DNA from: an uncultured Lachnospiraceae bacterium
GTDB taxonomy: Bacteria > Bacillota > Clostridia > Lachnospirales > Lachnospiraceae
Reading direction: 5' to 3'
Length of the DNA: 64,000 nucleotides
NCBI GenBank assembly: GCA_937920345.1
Contig: CALGVA010000055.1
Location: forward strand, 9,493-73,492
A program made the position numbers and the translations under genes. The notes beneath the pieces were generated by a model that was given only the letters and a program-made list of their open reading frames with translations, searched no databases and was not told the origin of the DNA. Positions 18,336-26,916 of the stretch are shown here, piece by piece. Every line of letters starts with the position of its first letter. Position 1 is the stretch's first letter.

Positions 18336-19277
18336 TCACTGCCGTTCTTCCGGAAACATCACACAGACCGTAAATATGCCCTCCGCATACTGCGCCGTGA
18401 TCCGCCCGCCCATCTGCTCCGTCAGAAGCCTTGCAATAGCAAGCCCGAGCCCGGTAGACTGCGCGGCATTTTCCACGGTATAGAACCTGTCGAACAGCTT
18501 TCCGACCCGGACCTCGTCGAGTGCGGCCGCGTGATTGGCGAACGTGATCTCACCGTTCTCATGCAGACAGACGCGCAGGTCCCCGTCGCTGTACTTCACC
18601 GCGTTGCCGAGTATATTTTCCAGAATACGCGAAAGCGCCCCGGGGATCACACTGCGGATCACTTCCGTCTCCGGCATGGTAATCTGCGGCGTGATCCCCC
18701 GCGACTTAAGCGCTCCGTAATATGCGGAGATGCTCTCCTCCAGAATGCGGTTTAATATCGTTTCTTCATATGCTTTATTCTGCCGCCTGTCACATGACAT
18801 CTTTGTCATATTTTTCGTATCTTCCATACCGTCAACCGGAAGCGCCACGGCATACACGAGCAGTTCTTCCGTCAGGCGTTTCAGACTTTGCGTCCGCTCT
18901 TTAATAATCTCCAGATACCGCTGTGCCGCCTCTGACATTTCCTCCCCCTCAAGCAGTTCCAGATAACCGCAGACGGCAGTCAGCGGCGTCCTGATGTCGT
19001 GAGAAACATTGGTGATATTCTCCTGCAAAGCAAGCGTACCCTGTTCATACTTCTGCCTTCTTGCACGCAGACGCCGCAGATCCGCATTGACCGCGTCCGC
19101 CAGTGCGCACATTTCCCTGTCACGACTGTCGATTGCAATTAGCGTATTTGTTTCCGTCTCAAGTTTTTCTGTGATGTCTTGCCGGATCTCCCGCGCCGCC
19201 CTGCGCATTGTCATTATTTTCCATAACAGCAGAAGGAGGAGCACAACCAGCACGCCGCATATCATCTCAAGCCACAC
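18336..19277 (-). CDS. Sensor histidine kinase
   Basis: 313 residues. One N-terminal membrane segment (about residues 3-22) is followed by a helical linker, an HisKA dimerisation domain with ITNVSHDIRTPLTAVCGYL (phospho-acceptor His near residue 95), and an HATPase_c domain. The ATPase domain shows the N-box ENILGNAVKYSDGD and G-box GLGLAIARLLTEQMGG. With almost no extracellular part it resembles intramembrane-sensing kinases that work with ABC transporters. It is last in the cluster response regulator, ABC ATPase, permease, kinase. The start is the GTG at 19277, after GGAGGAGG. Confidence 0.92.
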   Translation of the reverse strand: MWLEMICGVLVVLLLLLLWKIMTMRRAAREIRQDITEKLETETNTLIAIDSRDREMCALADAVNADLRRLRARRQKYEQGTLALQENITNVSHDIRTPLTAVCGYLELLEGEEMSEAAQRYLEIIKERTQSLKRLTEELLVYAVALPVDGMEDTKNMTKMSCDRRQNKAYEETILNRILEESISAYYGALKSRGITPQITMPETEVIRSVIPGALSRILENILGNAVKYSDGDLRVCLHENGEITFANHAAALDEVRVGKLFDRFYTVENAAQSTGLGLAIARLLTEQMGGRITAQYAEGIFTVCVMFPEERQ

Positions 19278-19349
19278 TTTCCTGCCTCCTCCTTATATTT
19301 TTAATCCAGCACGCCTGTTTATATTAATAACACTCGTTTTCTCAAAGCG

Positions 19350-20195
19350 TTACCTGATATCCTTTTCCTTGAATATCCAAATCCCCGCAGCGGTAAAGAC
19401 AAGCGCTATTCCCGCCATACCGGCCGGCTGTTTCACAGAGTATTCCACATCGCTATTCATGACCTCCATCACCTGACAGGAAGGCAGGATCAGTTTCGCC
19501 CGCTCATACAGTTCCCGCTTTTCTCCGGACAGATATCTCGAATTATAAACGATTGTCTCTACGGTTACCATCTCTCCGGACGCGTCCTGCACCTCCTCGA
19601 GACGCACCACATATTCCGGCATCTCAAGATATTGCACAACCACGATTCCTGCTGCCAGAATCAGCATGGCGAGCACCATGCTGACGATTCCCGTCCGTGC
19701 CGTATTCATATCCACCATGACGACAAACACCAGAATCGCCGTATACGCTATCAGAATAAACAGTGACATGACAACGCCCCAGCCGGGCTTCCAGATCCCG
19801 CTTATCGTCTCTCTGCCAACCAGAATAACACCTGTCACTATAGACATTGTGCAGTAAACCGCCATCATGATGACCGCCGCCGCATAGCACACCAGCAGAT
19901 TCGCTACATAGATATGAAACCGCGAATGCCCTGCGGCTATCTTATTTCTGATGGTACCGCCGGCATACTCTGTTCCGATGTAAAAGGAAACAAAAATCGC
20001 CAATACGAAACCGATCGGCAAAAGCCCGCCGAAAAAGCCAAGATTCCAGTTCGTGTATGCCTTATGCTTCACATAAATCGTAATGTACACGTCCCTGTAG
20101 AAGAAAATACAGTAGCCGATCATAAAAAGTGATAACCCGTAGAAAATTTTACTCCTCCACAGTCTCGCAAAATTGGCGGAAAGTAATCTATTCAT
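19350..20195 (-). CDS. ABC-2 type transporter permease
   Basis: About 281 residues with six predicted membrane segments. The start MNRLLSANFARLWRSKIFYG and the segment IGTEYAGGTIRNKIAAGHSR are typical for ABC-2 permeases of the lantibiotic-immunity/bacitracin-export style. GGAGG precedes the ATG at 20195, which overlaps the end of the ATPase gene by 8 bases, indicating translational coupling. With the adjacent ATPase it should form a drug or peptide exporter controlled by the flanking two-component genes. Substrate unknown. Confidence 0.88.
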   Translation of the reverse strand: MNRLLSANFARLWRSKIFYGLSLFMIGYCIFFYRDVYITIYVKHKAYTNWNLGFFGGLLPIGFVLAIFVSFYIGTEYAGGTIRNKIAAGHSRFHIYVANLLVCYAAAVIMMAVYCTMSIVTGVILVGRETISGIWKPGWGVVMSLFILIAYTAILVFVVMVDMNTARTGIVSMVLAMLILAAGIVVVQYLEMPEYVVRLEEVQDASGEMVTVETIVYNSRYLSGEKRELYERAKLILPSCQVMEVMNSDVEYSVKQPAGMAGIALVFTAAGIWIFKEKDIR

Positions 20196-21102
20196 ATACC
20201 GCACCTCCCACCAGCTTGACATAATAGCTTTCCAGACTCTCATCCTGCTCCCTGTAAGAAAGCACTTCACAGTGTTCCTGCGCCAGCATTAACACCAGTT
20301 CCGTCACGCTCATATCTGCGTAGATCTCCGCCTCCGTCTCCGAGAGCATCTGGTATGCAAGCTTTCTCTCGTGCAGCACACGGGCAAGCACCCCCGCACG
20401 GTCCACTTCGATGCGGACACATTTCCTGCACGCCGCTTCCATCTCCTGCGCGCTGATTTCCCGAACGATACGCCCCTTGTCAATAAAGCCATAGTGCGTT
20501 GCCAGCCTGGAAAGTTCGTCCAGAATATGGCTGGAAATCAGAATCGTAATCTGGCGCTCCCTGTTCAGCTTCAGAATCAGTTCCCTGATCTCTATGATCC
20601 CCTGCGGGTCCAGCCCGTTGATCGGTTCATCCAGAATCAGAAAGTCCGGGCTGCCTGCCAGTGCGATGGCAATGCCAAGTCTCTGGCGCATCCCCAGGGA
20701 AAAGTTTTTCGCCTTCTTCTTCCCTGTGTCTGCAAGGCCGACAAGTTCCAGCAGTTCACCGATCCCCTCATAAGACGGCAGCCCCAGCATCCGGTACTGT
20801 ATTTTCAGATTCTCCACCGCCGTCATGTCCGGATATATGGCGGGCGTCTCCACGATCGCGCCCATCCTCCCCCGCGCTTTCCCAATCGCCCTGTCCGTGT
20901 CCTTAACCCCGTACAGCGCATATTCTCCCGAGGTCTGCTTCTGCAATCCACAAACCAGCCGGATCAAAGTCGTCTTTCCCGCACCGTTCTTCCCTACAAA
21001 ACCGTATATCGAGCCTCTGGGGACGTGCATGGACAGATGATCCAGCGCCATATCGTGTTTATACCGCTTACACAGCGCCTTCGTCGTCAGACAATATTCC
21101 AT
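20188..21102 (-). CDS. ABC transporter ATP-binding protein (partner of 19350-20195)
   Basis: About 304 residues. Walker A GKNGAGKTTLIRL, signature FSLGMRQRLGIAIALAG, Walker B FLILDEPINGLDP and the switch His in ISSHILDEL are all intact. A C-terminal extension of about 80 residues is typical of ABC-2 exporters of the BcrA/lantibiotic-protection type. The ATG at 21102 has GGAGG 9 bases upstream. It lies between the response regulator and the permease genes and is probably co-transcribed with both. Confidence 0.93.
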   Translation of the reverse strand: MEYCLTTKALCKRYKHDMALDHLSMHVPRGSIYGFVGKNGAGKTTLIRLVCGLQKQTSGEYALYGVKDTDRAIGKARGRMGAIVETPAIYPDMTAVENLKIQYRMLGLPSYEGIGELLELVGLADTGKKKAKNFSLGMRQRLGIAIALAGSPDFLILDEPINGLDPQGIIEIRELILKLNRERQITILISSHILDELSRLATHYGFIDKGRIVREISAQEMEAACRKCVRIEVDRAGVLARVLHERKLAYQMLSETEAEIYADMSVTELVLMLAQEHCEVLSYREQDESLESYYVKLVGGAVYE

Positions 21103-21222
21103 AACGTTTTCCTCCTGCTTTTCTAACCGCACCGTCCTTCCGGGCAGGCCTCCCCGGCATGTAAACCGTGCTGTTTTCATAACCGTAACAGAGAAACGTT
21201 AAGAAAACGGTTAAGAAAAACG

Positions 21223-22098
21223 TTAAGATTTCATCTTGAACCCGATGCCCCAGACAGCCTCTATATATTCCCCTTCACTGTCTCCTGCTTCCCGCAGCTT
21301 TTTGCGCAGATTGCTGACATGTACCTTCAGCGAACTCTCCATGCAGTCGGGCGTGTCCATGCTGATCCGGTCTAAAAGCGCCGACTTGGTGATGACCTGC
21401 GTCGGATTTAACATCAATGTCTTTAAAATGGCGTATTCCGTCTTCGTCAGCCGGACCGTCTGTTCACCGATCGTAACAGTGTGCATGGTCATTGACAGCC
21501 GGATATCACCACACTGCAGTATGTCCTCTGCCAAGCATACGTCATTGCCGCATCTTCCACCGTCCTGTTTTACTGTTTCCTGCAGTCCTGCCGGTTTTTC
21601 GTTTGTGTGATAACAATCGTTATTTCTATTATTCCGGAGCTGCACCGCAATCCGCGCCAGAAGTTCCCTGCCCTCAAAAGGCTTCGTAATATAGTCCGCT
21701 GCGCCATTCATGAGAAGCTGTACTTTATCGTCTATCCCGGCTTTGGCGCTGACTACGATCACCGGTATCCCCGACAGCTTCGCAAGCAGTTCTTCTCCCG
21801 TTATACCGGGCAGCATCAGATCCAGCAGAACCAGATCCGGCACCGTCTCCGGCGCCCCGCCGCCCGTTCCCGAAAACAGATGCTCACACTGTCCCGCCGC
21901 CTGCTGTCGATCACCGTCCTGTCGTCTGAGATGCTCCATCAGCAGAACCGCTTCTGTCCCGGAATAAGCGCGCATAACGCCGTAGCCCTCTCGCGTCAGC
22001 AGTTCTTCCAGCATATTACCGATATCCGCGTCATCATCTATTACAAGTATATTGTGTTTCCTGTTTCGTACTTCCAATCCCTGTCGCCCTCTCCGCAC
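21223..22098 (-). CDS. OmpR-family response regulator with extended receiver domain
   Basis: An N-terminal receiver domain (ILVIDDDAD; phospho-acceptor Asp in LVLLDLMLPG; Lys in YITKPFEG) is joined to a C-terminal winged helix (LTKTEYAILKTLMLNP, SSLKVHVSNLRKKLRE). Two insertions are odd: about 25 residues before beta-3 (RRQDGDRQQAAGQCEHLFSG onward) and about 30 residues in the interdomain linker. The protein probably activates the adjacent ABC transporter. The start is uncertain: GTG at 22098 or TTG at 22077. Either overlaps the end of the NYN gene. Confidence 0.9.
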   Translation of the reverse strand: MRRGRQGLEVRNRKHNILVIDDDADIGNMLEELLTREGYGVMRAYSGTEAVLLMEHLRRQDGDRQQAAGQCEHLFSGTGGGAPETVPDLVLLDLMLPGITGEELLAKLSGIPVIVVSAKAGIDDKVQLLMNGAADYITKPFEGRELLARIAVQLRNNRNNDCYHTNEKPAGLQETVKQDGGRCGNDVCLAEDILQCGDIRLSMTMHTVTIGEQTVRLTKTEYAILKTLMLNPTQVITKSALLDRISMDTPDCMESSLKVHVSNLRKKLREAGDSEGEYIEAVWGIGFKMKS

Positions 22099-23183
22099 AT
22101 ATCTTCCCGTTTTTCCACAGCGCTTTCCGGTCTCTCCGCCGCATCCTCCTGCTTCTCCACAGCACTTTTCTTTTTCTCAGGAATCCTTACTTTGCGCGCA
22201 TTGATATCCCCATAGAGTTCCAGTTCCGGTATCGCCTGCAGGAACTTGGTAAACTGTGAATAACCGTAGTTCTTCGGCTTAAAGCGCTTGTATTTGCCAT
22301 GTACGACATTACTCAGTTCACTCACGCGCATCCCTTTACTGCCTGCTTTCTTCACTGCGGCTCTGATATAATCCGTGATCTCCTCCTCACTCTCCCTGTT
22401 TTCTCTGATCTCCACGTTGACTCTGGTGTTATTCTTCACCAGTTTCAGACTCGGAATCTCTTCCAGGAAACGGGATAACAGGCTGTACCCGTAATTTCTC
22501 ACGTCAAAATCAGGATATTTATTGAGCAGTCTGCTGCCAATTTCTCCAAGTCCGGTTTCTTTATCCTTGTTTTCATTCTCTGTAATGATATTGATAATGG
22601 CGCTCTCGATGACTTCCTTGCTGATCGACGTGGATTCCTTTGCCTCTGCCTTCGCCTCTGCCTTTTTGTTCTTGCCGTTCTTGCCGGACGATGCGGCTGC
22701 TCCCTGCGCCGCTCCTTTTGAAGACTCCTGCTCGTCCTGCAGATCATCCTCGTCAATCAGATTCTCTAACACCGTGAACTGAGAGCAGGCCGTACGGAAA
22801 GACCGGGGCGTCTTCTCCTCACCCATGCCTACCACCAGCATACCGGACTCCCGCAGTCTGCTCGCGAGACGGGTGAAATCACCGTCACTGGAAACAATAC
22901 AGAACCCGTCCACATTGCCGGTATAGAGAATATCCATGGCATCGATGATCAGCGTGGAATCCGTGGCGTTCTTCCCCACCGTGTTGCAAAACTGCTGCAT
23001 CGGCGTAATGGAATTCTCCATCAGCTTATTCTTCCACCCCTTCGCCTGCGTGCTTGTCCAGTCACCGTATGCTCTTCTGTAAGTCACGATCCCGTGCTTC
23101 GTCATCTCGTCCATAATCGCAGAGATATACTTCGCCGAAATATTATCCGTGTCGATCAGTATCGCAAATCTCTTGTCCTCCAT
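22041..23183 (-). CDS. NYN-domain protein with two OST-HTH/LOTUS domains
   Basis: 380 residues. The N-terminal 140 form a NYN (PIN-like, LabA/DUF88) domain with conserved acidic residues: FAILIDTDNI, DSTLIIDAMD and CIVSSDGDFTRLA. A Lys/Glu/Ala-rich linker follows (about residues 145-190). Then come two OST-HTH (LOTUS) modules, the first ending LNKYPDFDVRNYGYSLLSRF and the second VVHGKYKRFKPKNYGYSQF. LOTUS domains bind RNA, and the PIN-like NYN domain suggests an RNase. The target is unknown. AAAGGA precedes the ATG at 23183. The C-terminal 19 codons overlap the response-regulator gene in another frame. Confidence 0.9.
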   Translation of the reverse strand: MEDKRFAILIDTDNISAKYISAIMDEMTKHGIVTYRRAYGDWTSTQAKGWKNKLMENSITPMQQFCNTVGKNATDSTLIIDAMDILYTGNVDGFCIVSSDGDFTRLASRLRESGMLVVGMGEEKTPRSFRTACSQFTVLENLIDEDDLQDEQESSKGAAQGAAASSGKNGKNKKAEAKAEAKESTSISKEVIESAIINIITENENKDKETGLGEIGSRLLNKYPDFDVRNYGYSLLSRFLEEIPSLKLVKNNTRVNVEIRENRESEEEITDYIRAAVKKAGSKGMRVSELSNVVHGKYKRFKPKNYGYSQFTKFLQAIPELELYGDINARKVRIPEKKKSAVEKQEDAAERPESAVEKREDMCGEGDRDWKYETGNTIYL

Positions 23184-23378
23184 GTGTGATAATTCCTTTC
23201 TTTATATAGATGTAAAATAGACTGTCCGTCTGTTCGGATTTTATTGTATGTATTCTATGTCCTATAGCTTCTGTCTTCGCAAAGCCTGTTGAAAACCACC
23301 CGTTTTTATATCAGATGATATTTTTGCTGCATTCATGTTCTGTTTGTACGCTCCGTGTTAAATCACGATTTACTCTTT

Positions 23379-23513
23379 TTATTTCGCTCGTTTCTTCTGT
23401 TTCGTTCCTATTGCCTTCCTGACGATAACACCCGTTCCTTTTACTTCCTCATTCTCCTGCCGTAACTGATTCACAATGAAAATTTCGCCTGCCGCCTCAA
23501 AGGTAACACTCAA
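23379..23513 (-). other. Possible small ORF or gene remnant in a 527-base gap
   Basis: The gap 23184-23710 has no long gene. A 44-codon frame from TTG at 23513 to TAA at 23381 reads SVTFEAAGEIFIVNQLRQ and ends RKAIGTKQKKRAK. The composition (acidic, then basic tail) looks protein-like, but there is no good ribosome site. It may be the tail of a lost gene. The rest of the gap holds only AT-rich sequence and the hairpin at 23630-23661. Confidence 0.2.
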
Positions 23514-23629
23514 AATTTATTTTTTTCCAAATCAACAGGATTTCCTTTGATTGCTGGTGTTATTCCTATTATACAACTCTTCTTTTTCGCGTATTTCAGC
23601 CGTTTTCCGCATATGTTCCATATGATATC

Positions 23630-23661
23630 AAATCCCTTGAAATATAAATTCCAAGGGATTT
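23630..23661. terminator. Hairpin after the cytidylate-kinase-like gene
   Basis: A perfect 10-base stem AAATCCCTTG / CAAGGGATTT with a 12-base AT-rich loop. The T-run on either strand is short, so termination is plausible but not certain. A hairpin with a similar stem core (CCTTG / CAAGG) and loop (TATAAATT) lies upstream of the gene at 24461-24497. Confidence 0.45.
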
Positions 23662-23710
23662 TGTCTCTCGTGCCATGCCTGCAGATCGTTTTGTGTTCCT
23701 CACACTACGA

Positions 23711-24346
23711 TCATTCGCCATGCTCATTTTGTTTCATCTTCACATACTCTTTGATCAGCTTCACGCAATTATCCCAGCCGGTTTTAGAGCTGTTAAACGT
23801 TAAATCATAATTTAATGGATCTCTCCAGTTCTTTCCTCGTGTATAATACTTATAATAATCCGCCCGATACTTATCTGTCTTATGCACCAGTTCTTTGGCT
23901 CTGCTCTCCGACACCTGCATTCTATCCATAACAGTCGATATACAGTCGCTCTCCGGCGCTTCCACATAGACGCTGATTACATTCGGTCTGTCCCGCAGGA
24001 CATAATCCGCACACTTGCCGATCACCACGAAAGATTCCGTCTTCGCCAGTTCCCGTATGATTTCCGACTGAATGTTAAACAGGTTGATATCGGATGTGAA
24101 CTCCTTATCGCTGGGTTCTACCACATAAGTATAAGGAATCTTCATCAGATGTTTCATGGCATAACTGCCGCGCAGCTTCTCGTCTACCTCTGCAAACAAC
24201 TGTTTATTGATGCCACTGTACTCCGACGCCATGTCAATTAACTGTTTCGAATAGCACGGGATTCCCAGTTCCTCCGCAAGCTGACTGCCTATTGCCTTAC
24301 CGCCGCTTCCGAATCCTCTTGCAATCGTAATCACATAATTCTCCAT
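23711..24346 (-). CDS. Cytidylate kinase-like family protein
   Basis: 211 residues. The N-terminus MENYVITIARGFGSGGKAIG is the P-loop-like glycine-rich start of the cytidylate-kinase-2 family (PF13189), followed by LGIPCYSKQLIDMASEYSGI and VVIGKCADYVLRDRPN. The true physiological substrate of this family is unknown; it is distinct from Cmk. The ATG at 24346 follows GGAGGGCG. It stands alone, with more than 200 bases on each side. Confidence 0.9.
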   Translation of the reverse strand: MENYVITIARGFGSGGKAIGSQLAEELGIPCYSKQLIDMASEYSGINKQLFAEVDEKLRGSYAMKHLMKIPYTYVVEPSDKEFTSDINLFNIQSEIIRELAKTESFVVIGKCADYVLRDRPNVISVYVEAPESDCISTVMDRMQVSESRAKELVHKTDKYRADYYKYYTRGKNWRDPLNYDLTFNSSKTGWDNCVKLIKEYVKMKQNEHGE

Positions 24347-24460
24347 ATGCCTCGCCCTCCTGATCCGTTATAAGGTATCCGCAACGACTCCTGCACTGCC
24401 GGACAGCAGATGCAGTATGCCCCGAATCTTGTTTTCTATCCTTATTCTACCATATCGGAA

Positions 24461-24497
24461 GCATTCCTTGTAGTATAAATTTCGCAAGGAAACATGC
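24461..24497. repeat. Hairpin resembling 23630-23661, upstream of the kinase-like gene
   Basis: TTCCTTG (24464-24470) pairs with CAAGGAA (24485-24491), extended by GCAT / ATGC outside with a 2-base bulge. The loop contains TATAAATT as in the hairpin downstream of the gene. No T-run follows. Confidence 0.4.
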
Positions 24498-24564
24498 AAA
24501 GAATGCGATATCCGGCGTGAATGTAAATCGTAACATGCGCTGATCCGCGGTTTCCCGTACAGAG

Positions 24565-25923
24565 TTACCGGATCAGCCCTTTTATGATTAAGAATATAAG
24601 CAGAATCGGCAGAATATATGTCACATAGATCCTGATTCCCTTCGGAATCTTCATCCCTTCACCGATATTGGCTTCCTCCCGATACTTGTCAAAGCCCCAG
24701 CCGAACCGCGTCACGCAGAACAGCAGATAACAGAGCGATCCGATCGGCAGAATCACATTACTGACTGCAAAGTCCTCTAAATCCAGCACCGTACTTCCCT
24801 CTCCCAGCGGTTGGAATGCGGACCACACATTGTACCCGAGGGCACACGGCGTAGACAGCAGGATCAGCGCCGCCAGATTAATCAGACAGGCTTTCTTCCG
24901 GCTCCAGTGAAACAGATCCATGCAGCAGGAAATAATATTTTCAAATACCGCCAGAATCGTCGAAAATGCCGCAAAAGTCATAAATACAAAGAATAATGTT
25001 CCCCAGACACGTCCACCCGGCATACTGTTAAATACATTCGGCAGCGTGATAAAAATCAGACTTGGTCCCATGTCCGGATTGATTCCGAAAGCGAAACAGC
25101 TCGGAAAAATAATAAGCCCTGACACAATCGCCACAAAAGTGTCCAGAATCGCTATATTTACCGACTCCCCGAGCAGTGTATGGTGTTTATCAATATAACT
25201 GCCAAAGATCGCCATAGCACCGATTCCGAGGCTTAGCGTAAAGAACGCCTGATTCATAGCTGCTGTTATTGTATCCCAGATTCCCACTTGCGCCATTCTC
25301 TCGAAGTCAGGAAGCAGGTAGAATTTTAACCCCTCCATGCCTCCCTCCAGCGTCAGGCTGTGTACCGCCAGAACAACGATGATGATCAGCAGCAGACTCA
25401 TCATGACCTTCGTAATCCGCTCCACACCTTTTTGTAATCCCATAGAACAGATCAGTATGCCTGCCGCAACAATGATGATCATTACCGTCATAAGCACCGC
25501 GGGGCTGTCCAGCATTTCCTGAAACATGCCGCCTACCTGCGCGGAATCCTTACCGGTAAATTTACCTGTCAGCATTTGATAGAAATAATACAGCATCCAG
25601 CCCGCTACGGTGGTGTAGAACATCATCAGCAGGTAGTTGCCTGCCATGCCCAGATACCCGTGCCAATGCCACTTCTGTCCCGATTTCTCCAGTTCCGTAT
25701 AGCTCTTGATAATACTTTTCCTGCTGGCACGCCCGACCGCGAACTCCATCGTCATCACCGGTATGCCCGTGGCAACCAGAAAGAACAGATAGAAGAGCAC
25801 GAATACGCCTCCCCCATACAGTCCCGTAATATAAGGAAATCTCCACACGTTTCCGATTCCGATCGCACATCCTGCGGATAGCAAGATAAAGCCCATCCGC
25901 GATCCCAATTTTTCTCTTTCCAC
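24565..25923 (-). CDS. Sodium-dependent transporter (NSS/SNF family)
   Basis: About 452 residues with about 11-12 membrane helices. The first helix has GSRMGFILLSAGCAIGIGNVWRF, the conserved sodium/substrate site of the neurotransmitter:sodium symporter family, followed by GGGVFVLFYLFFLVATGIPV. It imports an amino acid or similar compound with sodium; the substrate cannot be read. I start at the GTG at 25923, which has GGAGG 8 bases upstream. The in-frame ATG at 25944 sits only a few bases behind a TATAAT box, so it probably lies outside the transcript. Confidence 0.92.
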   Translation of the reverse strand: MEREKLGSRMGFILLSAGCAIGIGNVWRFPYITGLYGGGVFVLFYLFFLVATGIPVMTMEFAVGRASRKSIIKSYTELEKSGQKWHWHGYLGMAGNYLLMMFYTTVAGWMLYYFYQMLTGKFTGKDSAQVGGMFQEMLDSPAVLMTVMIIIVAAGILICSMGLQKGVERITKVMMSLLLIIIVVLAVHSLTLEGGMEGLKFYLLPDFERMAQVGIWDTITAAMNQAFFTLSLGIGAMAIFGSYIDKHHTLLGESVNIAILDTFVAIVSGLIIFPSCFAFGINPDMGPSLIFITLPNVFNSMPGGRVWGTLFFVFMTFAAFSTILAVFENIISCCMDLFHWSRKKACLINLAALILLSTPCALGYNVWSAFQPLGEGSTVLDLEDFAVSNVILPIGSLCYLLFCVTRFGWGFDKYREEANIGEGMKIPKGIRIYVTYILPILLIFLIIKGLIR

Positions 25924-25999
25924 TTCTCGTCCCTCCGTATCCATAATTATAAACAGTCTAAGTATAGCATATGAGACGGAATTGTGTAAGGTTGAACTG

Positions 26000-26806
26000 T
26001 CATATATTTAGATGTCCTTTGGCAATTCCAAACTTCTTCCCATCCAACAGGTATTTTTTCATTTTACGCTGAAGAGTTGTTCTTTCAGGCAGCCGTTCAT
26101 CAACCTTTTCAATACCGGGAAAAATCCATCCCATGTACCATGTTGCCTCATAATCGACAGTATCAATCTCAAACAGGTTCTGAAACGCAATTATATTTGA
26201 TTCTTCCCCTAACATTTCCTTCAGTTCGGGCATGAGCATCCAGGTGTCGCATGTCAGCTTAACAGCCTCCCATTCAGGATAATACCTTGTTCTGAATTTA
26301 TTGAATTCATTGATAGACTGCGCAACCGACCTTTTTCCCAAATCTGCATCAGAGGGAATATGAACCGCTATTTCTCTGTCTTTTGCATCGACAAATTCAT
26401 ATTCCAGGGCTCCTATCCGATATTCATTTAAGGAGATCTGACGGGGAAACCACCACGCCCAGACAAATTTGTAAGTCTGGAAAGTCTGATAGTGCTCCTG
26501 CAGAAATCTGGTGCAGAATTTCATAGTAGCCGCAAATATATCATTTGAGATATTTCGTTTTATATATTCTTCATAAGAATAATCACTGATCATGTTTAAT
26601 AATTCCCAAAGAATCTTAATTCCGTCAGGATCATCACCCAATAATTCCTGTAATTCTTTTATCCCTACATCCCATTCATCACGCTTTAATATTTCATTTA
26701 TGACAGCATTCGGAATATGAACCTTTCTGTTTCTGCCATAATGAATAAGCTGCTTTTCGACTTCATACGGAATTTCCAGCATCCTGTACAGTTCAACATT
26801 CTCCAT
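26000..26806 (-). CDS. NAT_N / GNAT_C acyltransferase-domain protein
   Basis: About 268 residues. MENVELYRMLEIPYEVEKQ and the middle WAWWFPRQISLNEYRIGALE, VHIPSDADL and EWEAVKLTCDTWMLMPEL match the two-domain acyltransferase family (PF18082 plus PF18164) of unknown substrate. I start at the ATG at 26806 because GGAG lies 8 bases upstream. Upstream ATGs are too close to, or inside, the promoter at 26852-26860. Confidence 0.8.
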   Translation of the reverse strand: MENVELYRMLEIPYEVEKQLIHYGRNRKVHIPNAVINEILKRDEWDVGIKELQELLGDDPDGIKILWELLNMISDYSYEEYIKRNISNDIFAATMKFCTRFLQEHYQTFQTYKFVWAWWFPRQISLNEYRIGALEYEFVDAKDREIAVHIPSDADLGKRSVAQSINEFNKFRTRYYPEWEAVKLTCDTWMLMPELKEMLGEESNIIAFQNLFEIDTVDYEATWYMGWIFPGIEKVDERLPERTTLQRKMKKYLLDGKKFGIAKGHLNI

Positions 26807-26851
26807 CAAACCTTCTCCCGATTCTAATTGATCAGCCATTCTAATACATAC

Positions 26852-26860
26852 ATTATAGCA
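26852..26860 (-). promoter_or_regulatory. Extended -10 promoter (TGCTATAAT)
   Basis: Minus strand TATAAT at 26852-26857, preceded by TGC, i.e. an extended -10 element. No good -35 box is seen 17 bases upstream. Transcription would start near 26845 and supports the ATG at 26806. Confidence 0.5.
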
Positions 26861-26916
26861 CTCATATGCGGGTTTTCTATCATCCACCCGTTCCGTACGA
26901 AACGGTCGGTCTCATC

